Notes under the pieces: model-generated
Told to the model about the DNA's origin: nothing
What the model saw: the letters and a program-made list of their open reading frames with translations, nothing else
Database searches by the model: none
Shown here: piece by piece, positions 47,997 through 57,632 of the stretch
Position numbering within the stretch: the stretch's first letter is position 1
Layout of the letters: each line of letters starts with the position of its first letter
Translations under genes and position numbers: made by a program
Source of the DNA: Deltaproteobacteria bacterium
GTDB taxonomy: Bacteria > Myxococcota_A > UBA9160 > PR03
Assembly: GCA_035063765.1 (NCBI GenBank)
Contig: JAPSFT010000016.1
Location: forward strand, 1-64,000
DNA: 64,000 nucleotides
Reading direction: 5' to 3'

Positions 47997-48829
47997 CGGC
48001 GCCAGTGCTCGCGCGCGCGCCGGCGCAGCGCGAGCCGCTCGTAGAGCAGCGCCACCGCGAGATGCGTCTCGGCACGCGTCGGGTCGGTCCGCAGCGCGAC
48101 GCGGTAGTGCGCGAGCGCCGCCTCCAGGCGCTCCTCCTCCTCGTCGAGGTTCGCGAGGTTCAGGTGCGCCTCGACGTGCGCCTCGTCGCAGGCGAGCGCG
48201 CGCTCGTAGCACCCGCGCGCCTCGCCGCGCCGGTCCTGCTGGTGGTGCAGCGCGCCGAGGTTGCAGTGCGCGTCGGCGAAGCCCGGATCGGCCTCGATCG
48301 CGCGCCGGTAGGCCTCGATCGCCTCGGCGAAGGTTTCGGGCCGCGAGTCGAGCCGGCAACCGCGCTCGAACCACTCGAGGGCGCTCTCGGAGTCCGCGGG
48401 CGCCGTCGCGCCGGGGCCCGGTGCGCCCTCGGGCGAGGGCGGCACGAGCGGCGCCACGTCCTCGGCGCGCGCCGGGGCGAGCGCGAAATCGATCACGCGC
48501 TGGCCGTCGGGCTCGTAGAGCGCGTCGCCGTGACGCACGACGACCCGGTCCGAGCCGTCGAGCCAGACCCGCAGGCGCGTGACGGGCTCGTCGAGCTCGG
48601 GGATGCGCTCGCGCACCGCCTCGACGGTGCGCCGGATCCGGCGCAGCGGCACCCCGTGGTCGAGCAGGACGAGGATCGCCTTCACGCACACGAGGTCGCG
48701 GAACCCGTAGGCCGGCCGCTCGCCCTCCCGCGCGCTCGGCCGCACGAGTTCGTTGCGCTCCCAGGAGCGCAGGCGCGCCGCGGAGATCCCGAGGATGCGC
48801 GCCGCCTCGCCTTGCGTGTACGCGGTCAC
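47912..48829 (-). CDS. MerR-family helix-turn-helix regulator with C-terminal TPRs
   Basis: The 305-residue protein begins with a MerR DNA-binding domain (TQGEAARILGISAARLRSWERNELVRPS, then YGFRDLVCVKAILVLLDHGVPLRRIRRTVEAV). A middle region (about residues 70-150) contains a beta-strand pair, and the C-terminal half is three to four TPR units (AIEAYRRAIEADPGFADAHCNLGALHHQQ). No metal-binding cysteines typical of metal-responsive MerR proteins are seen. The GTG at 48829 starts the HTH. It is divergent from the HPF gene (111 bases apart) and its 3' end overlaps the M48 gene antisense by 85 bases. Confidence 0.84.
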   Translation of the reverse strand: MTAYTQGEAARILGISAARLRSWERNELVRPSAREGERPAYGFRDLVCVKAILVLLDHGVPLRRIRRTVEAVRERIPELDEPVTRLRVWLDGSDRVVVRHGDALYEPDGQRVIDFALAPARAEDVAPLVPPSPEGAPGPGATAPADSESALEWFERGCRLDSRPETFAEAIEAYRRAIEADPGFADAHCNLGALHHQQDRRGEARGCYERALACDEAHVEAHLNLANLDEEEERLEAALAHYRVALRTDPTRAETHLAVALLYERLALRRRAREHWRRYLQCAPAGAWAEVARKRLDERDPGASA

Positions 48830-48940
48830 GGTGCGCAGTGTACGACGCGCCGCGCGCTCCGCCGCAGGAAATCCACGGGGCGGAGCCGGGGCCCGAAGCT
48901 GGCTACCATGGCCTCGAGGGCACCCACACGGGAGGAACCC

Positions 48941-49276
48941 ATGGCCGACGACCCGATCGTGGTGATCAGCTTCAAGGACATCGAGGCGGACGACGACGTG
49001 CGCGAGCGGATCGACACGCGCTGCCGCGCCCTGCGTGCGGCCTTTCCCGAGGCGGCACGTTTCGAGATGACGCTCGCGCCGGACGGTGCGGGGCACACGG
49101 CCCACCTCCGGATCGGCGGGCGCGACACCCACCTCGACGCGCACGGCGCCGCGATCGAGCTCGAGCTCGCGGCGGAGCAGGCGCTCGACAAGGCCCAGAG
49201 CCAGCTCCGGACGGTCCACGACAAGCGCATCTTCACGCGCCGGCGCGAGGCGCGAAAGGCAAGCCCCAAGGGCTGA
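48941..49276 (+). CDS. HPF/RaiA-family ribosome-associated protein
   Basis: The 111-residue protein fits the short HPF/RaiA type: VVISFKDIEADDDVRERIDTRCRALRAAFPEAARFEMTL, a beta-strand pair with HLRIGGRDTHLDAHG, and helix AAEQALDKAQSQLRTVHDKRIF, ending in a basic tail. Such proteins bind the 30S decoding region and pause or dimerise ribosomes in slow growth. A GGAGG site is 5 bases before the ATG. It is divergent from the MerR-TPR gene and convergent with the SCP2 gene. The long form's C-terminal dimerisation domain is absent. Confidence 0.82.
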   Translation: MADDPIVVISFKDIEADDDVRERIDTRCRALRAAFPEAARFEMTLAPDGAGHTAHLRIGGRDTHLDAHGAAIELELAAEQALDKAQSQLRTVHDKRIFTRRREARKASPKG

Positions 49277-49284
49277 CGCGACCT

Positions 49285-49647
49285 TCAGCCCAGGATCAGG
49301 TGCAGCTTCACCGCCAGCAGCAGGTTGCCCTGGAGCCGCACCCGGCGGCGCAGGAACGCCTCCGGCGCCGAGAGCTCGCCCCGGTTGAGGGCGCGCCAGG
49401 TCGCGACGTCGGTGCGCACGCGCAGATCGGCATCGGCGAGCGGGCCGACGCACCCCGAGACGGTCCCGTCGGCGAGGCGCACGCCGTAGCAACCGCCGCC
49501 CTCCCCCTCCAGCTCGAACTCGATCTCGACCGGCTTCGGACCCAGGCGCTCGCGCCGCGAGGGGTCGGCCGCGATCGCGGCCGGCACCCAGCGGACGAAG
49601 AACTCCTCGGGCGCGATGTCCTCGGGCGGCCTGGCGCGCTCGGTCAA
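49285..49647 (-). CDS. SCP2 sterol-binding domain protein
   Basis: The 120-residue protein matches the SCP2 lipid-binding fold: FFVRWVPAAIAADPSRR, EIEFELEGEGGGCYGVRL, GCVGPLADADLRVRTDVATWRAL and ALNRGELSAPEAFLRRRVRLQGNLLLAVKL. Such domains bind fatty acyl or sterol-like lipids. The start is probably TTG 49647 with GGAGG 4 bases upstream; an ATG at 49686 adds 13 Arg/Gly-rich residues. It lies 102 bases downstream of uvrA on the same strand. Confidence 0.8.
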   Translation of the reverse strand: MTERARPPEDIAPEEFFVRWVPAAIAADPSRRERLGPKPVEIEFELEGEGGGCYGVRLADGTVSGCVGPLADADLRVRTDVATWRALNRGELSAPEAFLRRRVRLQGNLLLAVKLHLILG

Positions 49648-49749
49648 GGGTCCTCCGGAACGGCGGCGCCAGAGCCTAGAACCCATCTCGTGAACCCGCT
49701 CCCGTCGCCGGCCACGCGCCTCCGGCCCGAGGCTCCTCGCGGATCGGCT

Positions 49750-52554
<2,805 letters not shown>

Positions 52555-52562
52555 GCCGGCGG

Positions 52563-52733
52563 TCAGTCGTGCGGGTCCGGCTCGTCCACCACCAGCGTCA
52601 CCGTGATGTGGTCGCCCGACTCGCTCTGCACCAGGTGCACGAGCTGCATGGCGAGGCGGCCGGAGAGCAGCTTGTTCAGCGACTCCTCGATCTCCTTCGC
52701 CAGCCCGCGCACCACGAAGGCCCGTAGCGCCAT
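52563..52733 (-). CDS. Small 56-residue protein upstream of uvrA
   Basis: A 56-codon ORF begins with ATG after AGGAGAGC, a good ribosome-binding site, and ends 8 bases before uvrA. The product is acidic, with a helix (LAKEIEESLNKLLSGRLAMQL) followed by a beta hairpin (DHITVTLVVDEP). No family is recognised. Its place between the 114-residue gene and uvrA, with short gaps on both sides, supports it being real. Confidence 0.55.
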   Translation of the reverse strand: MALRAFVVRGLAKEIEESLNKLLSGRLAMQLVHLVQSESGDHITVTLVVDEPDPHD

Positions 52734-52754
52734 GCTCTCCTCCGGTCCGGGCCG

Positions 52755-53099
52755 TCAGCCCGTCTTCCGATCCGCGAGCCGTTGCGCCTGCGCGGCGAAG
52801 CGCTCCTTGCCCGCCGCCCGCGCGGCCGCCGCGGTCTCGCGCCAGCCCTCGCTCGTCGGCTCCTCGCCCGCCGCGCGGCACAGCTCGCGGACCAGGAAGG
52901 CGTCGCCGGCCTGGCTCGCCTGCTCGGCGAGCGCGAGAAGGCGGTCGCGCGCCCCGGCCTGGAGCAGGAAGGCGATCGCCTCCCAGATCCGCTCCTCGGC
53001 GAGGTAGGCCTCGGCGAGCTTCAGGGCCGCTGCGGGCGCGAGCTCGCGCTCGACCAGGTGCCGCCGCTCGAGCGGGTTCGGGATCGCCGACTTCGCCAT
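52755..53099 (-). CDS. Helical protein of unknown function
   Basis: The 114-residue protein starts with AKSAIPNPLERRHLVEREL and is otherwise a string of helices with TPR-like spacing (KLAEAYLAEERIWEAIAFLLQAG, RDRLLALAEQASQAGDAFL). No catalytic motif or signal peptide is seen. It may be a small helical adaptor. It lies between the MoeZ-like gene and a 56-residue gene, all on the minus strand and spaced by 13-21 bases, so it is probably co-transcribed with uvrA. Confidence 0.65.
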   Translation of the reverse strand: MAKSAIPNPLERRHLVERELAPAAALKLAEAYLAEERIWEAIAFLLQAGARDRLLALAEQASQAGDAFLVRELCRAAGEEPTSEGWRETAAAARAAGKERFAAQAQRLADRKTG

Positions 53100-53112
53100 C
53101 GCCTCCGCCTCC

Positions 53113-54276
53113 TCAGGTCCGCGGCACGCGCGGGTCCACGGTCAGGGCCCAGGCCTGGATGCCGCCGGCCATGTTCCAGGCATCGGCGAAGCCGCGCTCC
53201 TGGAGGAGCTTCACCGCCTTCGCGCTGCGGGCGCCGGAGCGGCAGTGGACGACCACCCGGGCCTGCCTCCAGTCGGCGAGCTCGCCGAGCCGCGCCGCGA
53301 GCTCGCCGAGCGGCACGAGCCGGGCGCCCTCGATCCGGGCCGCGTCCCACTCCTCCTGCTCGCGCACGTCGAGCAGCAGGAACGGCTCGCCGCGCGCCTG
53401 CATGGCCGCGACGTCCACGGCGCTCTTCTCGCGCACCGCCGGCTCGCCGGCGCCGTGCGGGACGCCACAGAAGCCCTCGTAGTCGATCAGCGCGGTGACG
53501 GTCGGCTGCTCCCCGCAGATCGGACAGGCGGGGTCCTTGCGCAGGCGGAACTCCTGGAAGCTCATCTCGAGCGCGTCGTACTGGAGCAGGCGGCCGATCA
53601 AGGGGGTGCCGAGGCCGGTCAGGAGCTTGATCGTCTCGGTGGCCTGGACCAGCGCGACGATCCCGGGCAGCACGCCGAGCACCCCGCCCTCGGCGCACGA
53701 CGGCACGGTGCCGGGCGGCGGGGGCTCGGGGTACAGGCAGCGGTAGCAGGGGCCGCGCCGGGCGTCGAAGACGGTCGCCTGGCCCTCGAAACGGAAGATC
53801 GAGCCGTGCACGTTCGGCTTGCCGAGCAGCACGCAGGCGTCGTTCGCGAGGTAGCGGGTCGGGAAGTTGTCGGTCCCGTCGACGACCACGTCGTAGTCGG
53901 CAAGGAGCGCGAGCGCGTTGTCGCTCGCGAGGCGGGTCTGGTGCACCTCGACCTTCACGTCGGGGTTGAGCGCCAGGATCCGCTCGCGCGCCACCTCGGC
54001 CTTCGGGCGCCCGAGGTCGCGGGTGCCGAAGAGCACCTGGCGCTGGAGGTTCGAGGCGTCGACGACGTCGAAGTCGACGATCCCGAGCGCGCCGACCCCC
54101 GCGGCGGCCAGATACTGCGCGAGCGGGCAGCCGAGCCCCCCCGCCCCGATCAGGAGCACGCGGGAGGCGAGCAGGGTCTGCTGCGCCTCGGCGCCGAACT
54201 CGGGGAGCGCCAGGTGGCGCTTGTAGCGCTCGTACTGGTCGGCGCGGAACGGGGGCTGCGCGCGTCCGGTGCCCAC
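53113..54276 (-). CDS. MoeZ-like adenylyltransferase/sulfurtransferase
   Basis: The 387-residue protein joins a ThiF/MoeB adenylyltransferase (nucleotide motif LLIGAGGLGCPLAQYLAAAG, later DGTDNF, zinc cysteines in CYRCLY and CPICG) to a C-terminal rhodanese domain with active-site Cys in HCRSGARSAKA. It activates a ubiquitin-like sulfur carrier's C-terminus and passes sulfur to it. No MoaD, ThiS or cysteine-biosynthesis partner lies in the window, so the pathway is unknown. The GTG start is at 54276. Confidence 0.88.
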   Translation of the reverse strand: MGTGRAQPPFRADQYERYKRHLALPEFGAEAQQTLLASRVLLIGAGGLGCPLAQYLAAAGVGALGIVDFDVVDASNLQRQVLFGTRDLGRPKAEVARERILALNPDVKVEVHQTRLASDNALALLADYDVVVDGTDNFPTRYLANDACVLLGKPNVHGSIFRFEGQATVFDARRGPCYRCLYPEPPPPGTVPSCAEGGVLGVLPGIVALVQATETIKLLTGLGTPLIGRLLQYDALEMSFQEFRLRKDPACPICGEQPTVTALIDYEGFCGVPHGAGEPAVREKSAVDVAAMQARGEPFLLLDVREQEEWDAARIEGARLVPLGELAARLGELADWRQARVVVHCRSGARSAKAVKLLQERGFADAWNMAGGIQAWALTVDPRVPRT

Positions 54277-54354
54277 CCCGGCAGGCTACCCGACGAGTCG
54301 GGAGCGGACGAGGGGCGCGCCGCACCCTCCGGGCCGTCGGGCGCACGAACGAGC

Positions 54355-54385
54355 GGGCCCCCCGCGCGTGCCGCGCGGAGGGCCC
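54355..54385 (-). terminator. Strong hairpin downstream of the exported-protein gene
   Basis: Arms at 54355-54368 and 54372-54385 pair at 13 of 14 positions with a 3-base loop. It lies 3' of the gene ending at 54409 (minus strand), with a partly T-rich stretch after it. It separates that gene from the MoeZ-like operon. Confidence 0.6.
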
Positions 54386-54408
54386 GGAACGAACCCGAGC
54401 GCCGGGAC

Positions 54409-54744
54409 CTACTCCTCGTCGGTCCCCGCCTCTTCCTTCGCCGGGATGACGGTGACCGTGTAGGCCTTGCGCGGCTTGTCCACGAACTTCCAGCCGACCG
54501 TGGCCCAGTCGCCCTTCTTCACGTCCGCCCAGGAGGTCTTGAGGCCGTCGACCTTGGTCTCGTCCAACTTGTTGAACGACACCTTGTCGCCCTGGCGGTT
54601 GTCGATGATGATCTTCTTCTCGCTGATCGAATCCACCTTGCCGGTGAACTCGCGCATCTGGGCGGAAGCGGACGCCACACCCACCAGCGAGAGCGCGAAC
54701 GCGAGCAACGCGGTCCCGAAGACCTTGCGAGCGACGTGAGTCAT
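54409..54744 (-). CDS. Small exported protein of unknown function
   Basis: The 111-residue protein has a clear signal peptide (VFGTALLAFALSLVGVASASAQ, cleavage near residue 29) and a mature part that looks like a small beta-barrel: REFTGKVDSISEKKIIIDN, GDKVSFNKLD, KKGDWATVGWKF and AYTVTVIPAKEE, ending acidic. This pattern resembles OB-fold-like metal or ligand-binding exported proteins. GGAG lies 4 bases before the ATG. It has the same plan as the protein at 2596-3030. Confidence 0.75.
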   Translation of the reverse strand: MTHVARKVFGTALLAFALSLVGVASASAQMREFTGKVDSISEKKIIIDNRQGDKVSFNKLDETKVDGLKTSWADVKKGDWATVGWKFVDKPRKAYTVTVIPAKEEAGTDEE

Positions 54745-54871
54745 CTGTCTCCACTCCTCTGTCGTACAGCGCCGCACGCGGCGGCGGCTACGTGCGCGAC
54801 GGCGATTTCGACGGACCCTCGAGCGCCCTATTCGGGCGCTCCGGCCCGCCGGGGATGCCCGCCCAACACGA

Positions 54872-54960
54872 TGGTGCCGGAGGTGGGACTCGAACCCACA
54901 CGGCCAACGAGGGCCGGGGCCTTTTGAGGGCCCTGCGTATACCGATTCCGCCACTCCGGC
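54872..54960 (-). tRNA. tRNA-Leu (anticodon CAA)
   Basis: The minus strand folds into a class II tRNA: acceptor GCCGGAG/CTCCGGC, anticodon stem GGGCC/GGCCC with loop CTCAAAA giving anticodon CAA, a long variable arm and the T-loop GTTCGAGTC. The encoded CCA is at 54872-54874. It should read UUG leucine codons. Confidence 0.93.
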
Positions 54961-55056
54961 CGGCGGGGCGGCCGAACATACCACCGGGGCCCAGGCCGGG
55001 CACCGAGCGGCGCCCGCGCGCGGCCCGCCGGGCGCCGCTTCCCCGCGCCGGTTCTC

Positions 55057-55085
55057 TTGCTAGGGAGGGGGGTGGGCGATAGCTT
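55057..55085 (+). promoter_or_regulatory. Candidate promoter of tRNA-Ala
   Basis: TTGCTA (55057-55062) and TAGCTT (55080-55085) are separated by 17 bases and lie about 30 bases ahead of the tRNA-Ala 5' end. Each is only a partial match to sigma-70 consensus. Confidence 0.3.
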
Positions 55086-55113
55086 GCGCCGCTCTCCGTC
55101 GCGGAGACCCGCT

Positions 55114-55189
<76 letters not shown>

Positions 55190-55223
55190 GCGGATTCCAG
55201 AAGCGAAGCAAGCAGATACGGGA

Positions 55224-55251
55224 AGGGCGGCCCGCTCGCCGGAGCCGCCCT
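55224..55251 (+). terminator. Hairpin after tRNA-Ala
   Basis: AGGGCGGC (55224-55231) and GCCGCCCT (55244-55251) pair over 8 bases with a 12-base loop, 35 bases past the tRNA-Ala end, followed by a pyrimidine-rich stretch. Likely transcription end for the tRNA. Confidence 0.45.
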
Positions 55252-55354
55252 CCTGCTTCCTGGCTGCCGGTCGGGTGCGCGCTCCTGGCTGCGAGGGGTG
55301 CGAGCCGCCGATCCGCCCCTGCCACCTGTCGCCCGGCTCTCCCACCTAGAAGTC

Positions 55355-55516
55355 ATGACGGTCATCTGCGCGTGGTGCCAGCGGCAGATCTCGCGGCTTT
55401 CCCCGCAGGCGGCGGACCGGGCGCGTCCCCACGCGCCGGCGAGCCACGGGATGTGTCCGAGCTGCCTCCAGAAGCAGATCGCGCAGGTGGCCGCCATCCG
55501 CACGCGCGCGGCGTAG
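55355..55516 (+). CDS. Mini cysteine-rich protein (CxxC...SHGxCPxC)
   Basis: The 53-residue protein begins MTVICAWCQRQISRL and later has SHGMCPSCLQKQ, so four Cys form two CxxC-type pairs. The CAWC...SHGxCPxC pattern matches the small C-terminal domain found at the end of many PAS-sensor or response proteins, here standing alone and shortened. A possible role is as a zinc-bound adaptor, which is inference. It lies between tRNA-Ala and the membrane-SDR gene, convergent with the latter. Confidence 0.6.
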   Translation: MTVICAWCQRQISRLSPQAADRARPHAPASHGMCPSCLQKQIAQVAAIRTRAA

Positions 55517-55538
55517 GCTCCGCGCCGCCCGCCCTTCC

Positions 55539-55560
55539 CGCCGGACACCGAGGTCCGGCG
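55539..55560. terminator. Perfect hairpin between convergent genes
   Basis: CGCCGGAC (55539-55546) and GTCCGGCG (55553-55560) pair exactly with a 6-base loop. It sits between the mini cysteine-rich gene (plus) and the membrane-SDR gene (minus) and could end transcription from both sides. Confidence 0.5.
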
Positions 55561-55582
55561 CGGCGCCGGGCTCGCCGCGCCT

Positions 55583-56803
55583 TCAGCGCAGATCGGGCGG
55601 CGTCTGGCGCTCCATCACGTGGCCGGCGCCGAGCACGAGCAGCGAGCGCGGCAGCAGGCGCATGCCGGCGTTGCCGCGCAGCCAGTGCGACCAGCGGGTC
55701 GACACCGAAGGCTGGCGGCCGAGGCGCTCGAGCGCGATCGCGGCCACCTCCTCGGGCGCCTGGCCCCGGTGCGGGAGCTCGCCCGCCACCTGCTGGAACT
55801 CGGTGTCGGTGCTGCCGGGCTCGACGACCAGCACGTCGACGCCGGTCCCGCGCAGCTCCGCCCACAGCGCCTCGCCGACGAAGCCGCCGAAGGCCTTGGT
55901 GGCGGCGTAGACCGCGTGCAGCGGGAGCGGCTGGCGGGCCGCCTGCGAGCCGGTGAAGACGACCGCGCCGCGCCCGCGCGCGAGCAGCCGCGGGAGCAGC
56001 GCGCGCGTGAGCAGCACCGGGGCCGTGCAGTTGAGCTCGACCATCTCGCGCAGGCGCGCGCCGTCGAGCTTGTCGAAGCGCCCCGCGGCGCCGGCGCCCG
56101 CGTTGTTGACGAGGATCGCGAGCTCGAGGTCGGCGACCGCGTCGGCGAGGCGGCTGGCGCCGTCGAGCGCGGCGAGGTCGAGCGCGACCACGCGGGTCGC
56201 GACACCCTCTGCCTCGAGCTCCTTCGCGAGCGCGTGCAGCCGGTCCGCGCGGCGGGCGGTCAGGACCACCGACATCCCCTCGCGCGCCAGGGCGCGCGCG
56301 AAGGCGGTCCCGATGCCGGCCGAGGCGCCGGTCACGAGCGCCCACTCGCCGTAGCGCGCGCGCAGCGAGGGCCGCGGCCCGCGGAAGCGCTCGCGCGCGC
56401 GCCAGAGGGCGATCGTGAGGGCGGCGAAGACCGTGAAGGAGATCGCCCCGAAGAGCGCGGCCCGCGCCAGGCCGCCGCCGAGCTCGTCGCGGTAGAGCAG
56501 CGGCCAGACGAGCATCGCGACGGCCACCTGGGCGGCGTAGACCGCCGCCCACGGCCACATCCAGGGCCGCATGTGCCAGAAGCCGTAGGCTCCCGCCGCG
56601 TAGATCGCGAGGTGGAGCGGCTCGGTCGCCTTCGCCCAGCCCCCGTGCAGGCGGACGCCGAACCAGACCTCCTCGTCGAGGGCGAGCGGCTTGGCGAGGA
56701 AGTCCCAGGGCACGTACACGAACGCCATGTACGCGCAGAAGAGCAGGAGCGCGTTCATCCACACCGGGCGGCGGCCGAAGGCTTCGCGGAGCCAGTCCGA
56801 CAT
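55583..56803 (-). CDS. Membrane domain fused to an SDR oxidoreductase
   Basis: The 406-residue protein has an N-terminal membrane region (about residues 15-140, four likely helices including NALLLFCAYMAFVYVPW and ARAALFGAISFTVFAALTIAL) and a C-terminal SDR domain from about residue 150: VTGASAGIGTAFARALA, LVNNAGAG, VFTGSQA and YAATKAF with Tyr and Lys in place. Such a fusion suggests a lipid or membrane-bound substrate. The ATG at 56803 begins the membrane part; there is no clear ribosome-binding site. It is divergent from the crotonase gene, with 43 bases between. Confidence 0.85.
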   Translation of the reverse strand: MSDWLREAFGRRPVWMNALLLFCAYMAFVYVPWDFLAKPLALDEEVWFGVRLHGGWAKATEPLHLAIYAAGAYGFWHMRPWMWPWAAVYAAQVAVAMLVWPLLYRDELGGGLARAALFGAISFTVFAALTIALWRARERFRGPRPSLRARYGEWALVTGASAGIGTAFARALAREGMSVVLTARRADRLHALAKELEAEGVATRVVALDLAALDGASRLADAVADLELAILVNNAGAGAAGRFDKLDGARLREMVELNCTAPVLLTRALLPRLLARGRGAVVFTGSQAARQPLPLHAVYAATKAFGGFVGEALWAELRGTGVDVLVVEPGSTDTEFQQVAGELPHRGQAPEEVAAIALERLGRQPSVSTRWSHWLRGNAGMRLLPRSLLVLGAGHVMERQTPPDLR

Positions 56804-56846
56804 CGGAGGGAGGCTACCTCCGGGAGGGACGCTACGCTGCGCCGCC

Positions 56847-57632
56847 ATGCCGGGGCGGGTGGACGTCGTCGTCGAGGGCGCGATCGGGTGGCTCGTCTTC
56901 GACCATCCCGAGCGGCGCAACGCGGTCTCGGCCGCGATGTGGCGCGCGATCCCGGCGCTGGCCGCGCGCCTCGACGCGGAGCCCGCCGTCCGCGTGGTCG
57001 TGCTGCGCGGCGCCGGCGAGGAGGCCTTCGTCTCGGGCGCCGACATCTCCGAGTTCGAGCGCACCCGCACGGGCGCGCGCGCCGCGCAGGCCTACGAGGA
57101 CGTCGGCATCGCCGCCTTCGCGGCGATCGCGGGGATGGCGAAGCCGGTGCTCGCGATGATCCACGGCTGGTGCATCGGCGGCGGCATGGCGCTCGCGCTG
57201 TCGGCGGACCTCCGCTACGCGGCCGACGACGCGATCCTCGCGATCCCCGCCGCGCGGCTCGGGCTCGGCTACCACGTGAGCGGCCTCGAGGCCCTGGTGC
57301 GGCTCGTGGGCCCCTCGACCGCGAAGGAGGTGCTGTTCACTGCGCAGCGCTTCCCGGCACCCGAGGCGCTCGCGCGCGGGCTCGTGAACGAGGTGCTGCC
57401 CAAGGCGGCGCTCGAAGCGCGCGTGCGGGCTGTCGCCGCGGCGATCGCCGACAACGCGCCGCTCACGCTGCGCAGCGCCAAGCGCGTGATCGGCGAGCTC
57501 GGCCGCGACCCCGCCGCGCGCGACAGCGACGCGATGCGCCGCTCGATCCTCGCCTGCTTCGAGAGCGAGGACTACCGCGAAGGGGTGCGCGCCTTCCTCG
57601 CGAAGCGCAAGCCGGCCTTCACGGGCCGCTGA
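56847..57632 (+). CDS. Atypical enoyl-CoA hydratase/isomerase (crotonase) family protein
   Basis: The 261-residue protein has the crotonase fold: VVLRGAGEEAFVSGADISEF, the oxyanion-hole segment HGWCIGGGMALALSADLRYA and the helix pair KEVLFTAQRFPAPEALARGLV. The two catalytic glutamates of hydratases (GGGxEL and PEI in rat ECH) are both alanine here (A115 and A135). So it is probably not a standard hydratase; other crotonase chemistries (hydrolase, isomerase, ligase-like) need only the oxyanion hole. It is directly followed by an MFS gene at the next base. Confidence 0.85.
   Translation: MPGRVDVVVEGAIGWLVFDHPERRNAVSAAMWRAIPALAARLDAEPAVRVVVLRGAGEEAFVSGADISEFERTRTGARAAQAYEDVGIAAFAAIAGMAKPVLAMIHGWCIGGGMALALSADLRYAADDAILAIPAARLGLGYHVSGLEALVRLVGPSTAKEVLFTAQRFPAPEALARGLVNEVLPKAALEARVRAVAAAIADNAPLTLRSAKRVIGELGRDPAARDSDAMRRSILACFESEDYREGVRAFLAKRKPAFTGR

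Noticed and set aside
54277-54354. Possible small peptide gene upstream of the MoeZ-like gene
   Set aside because: Only a strong hairpin and GC-rich filler were seen, with no plausible start signal.
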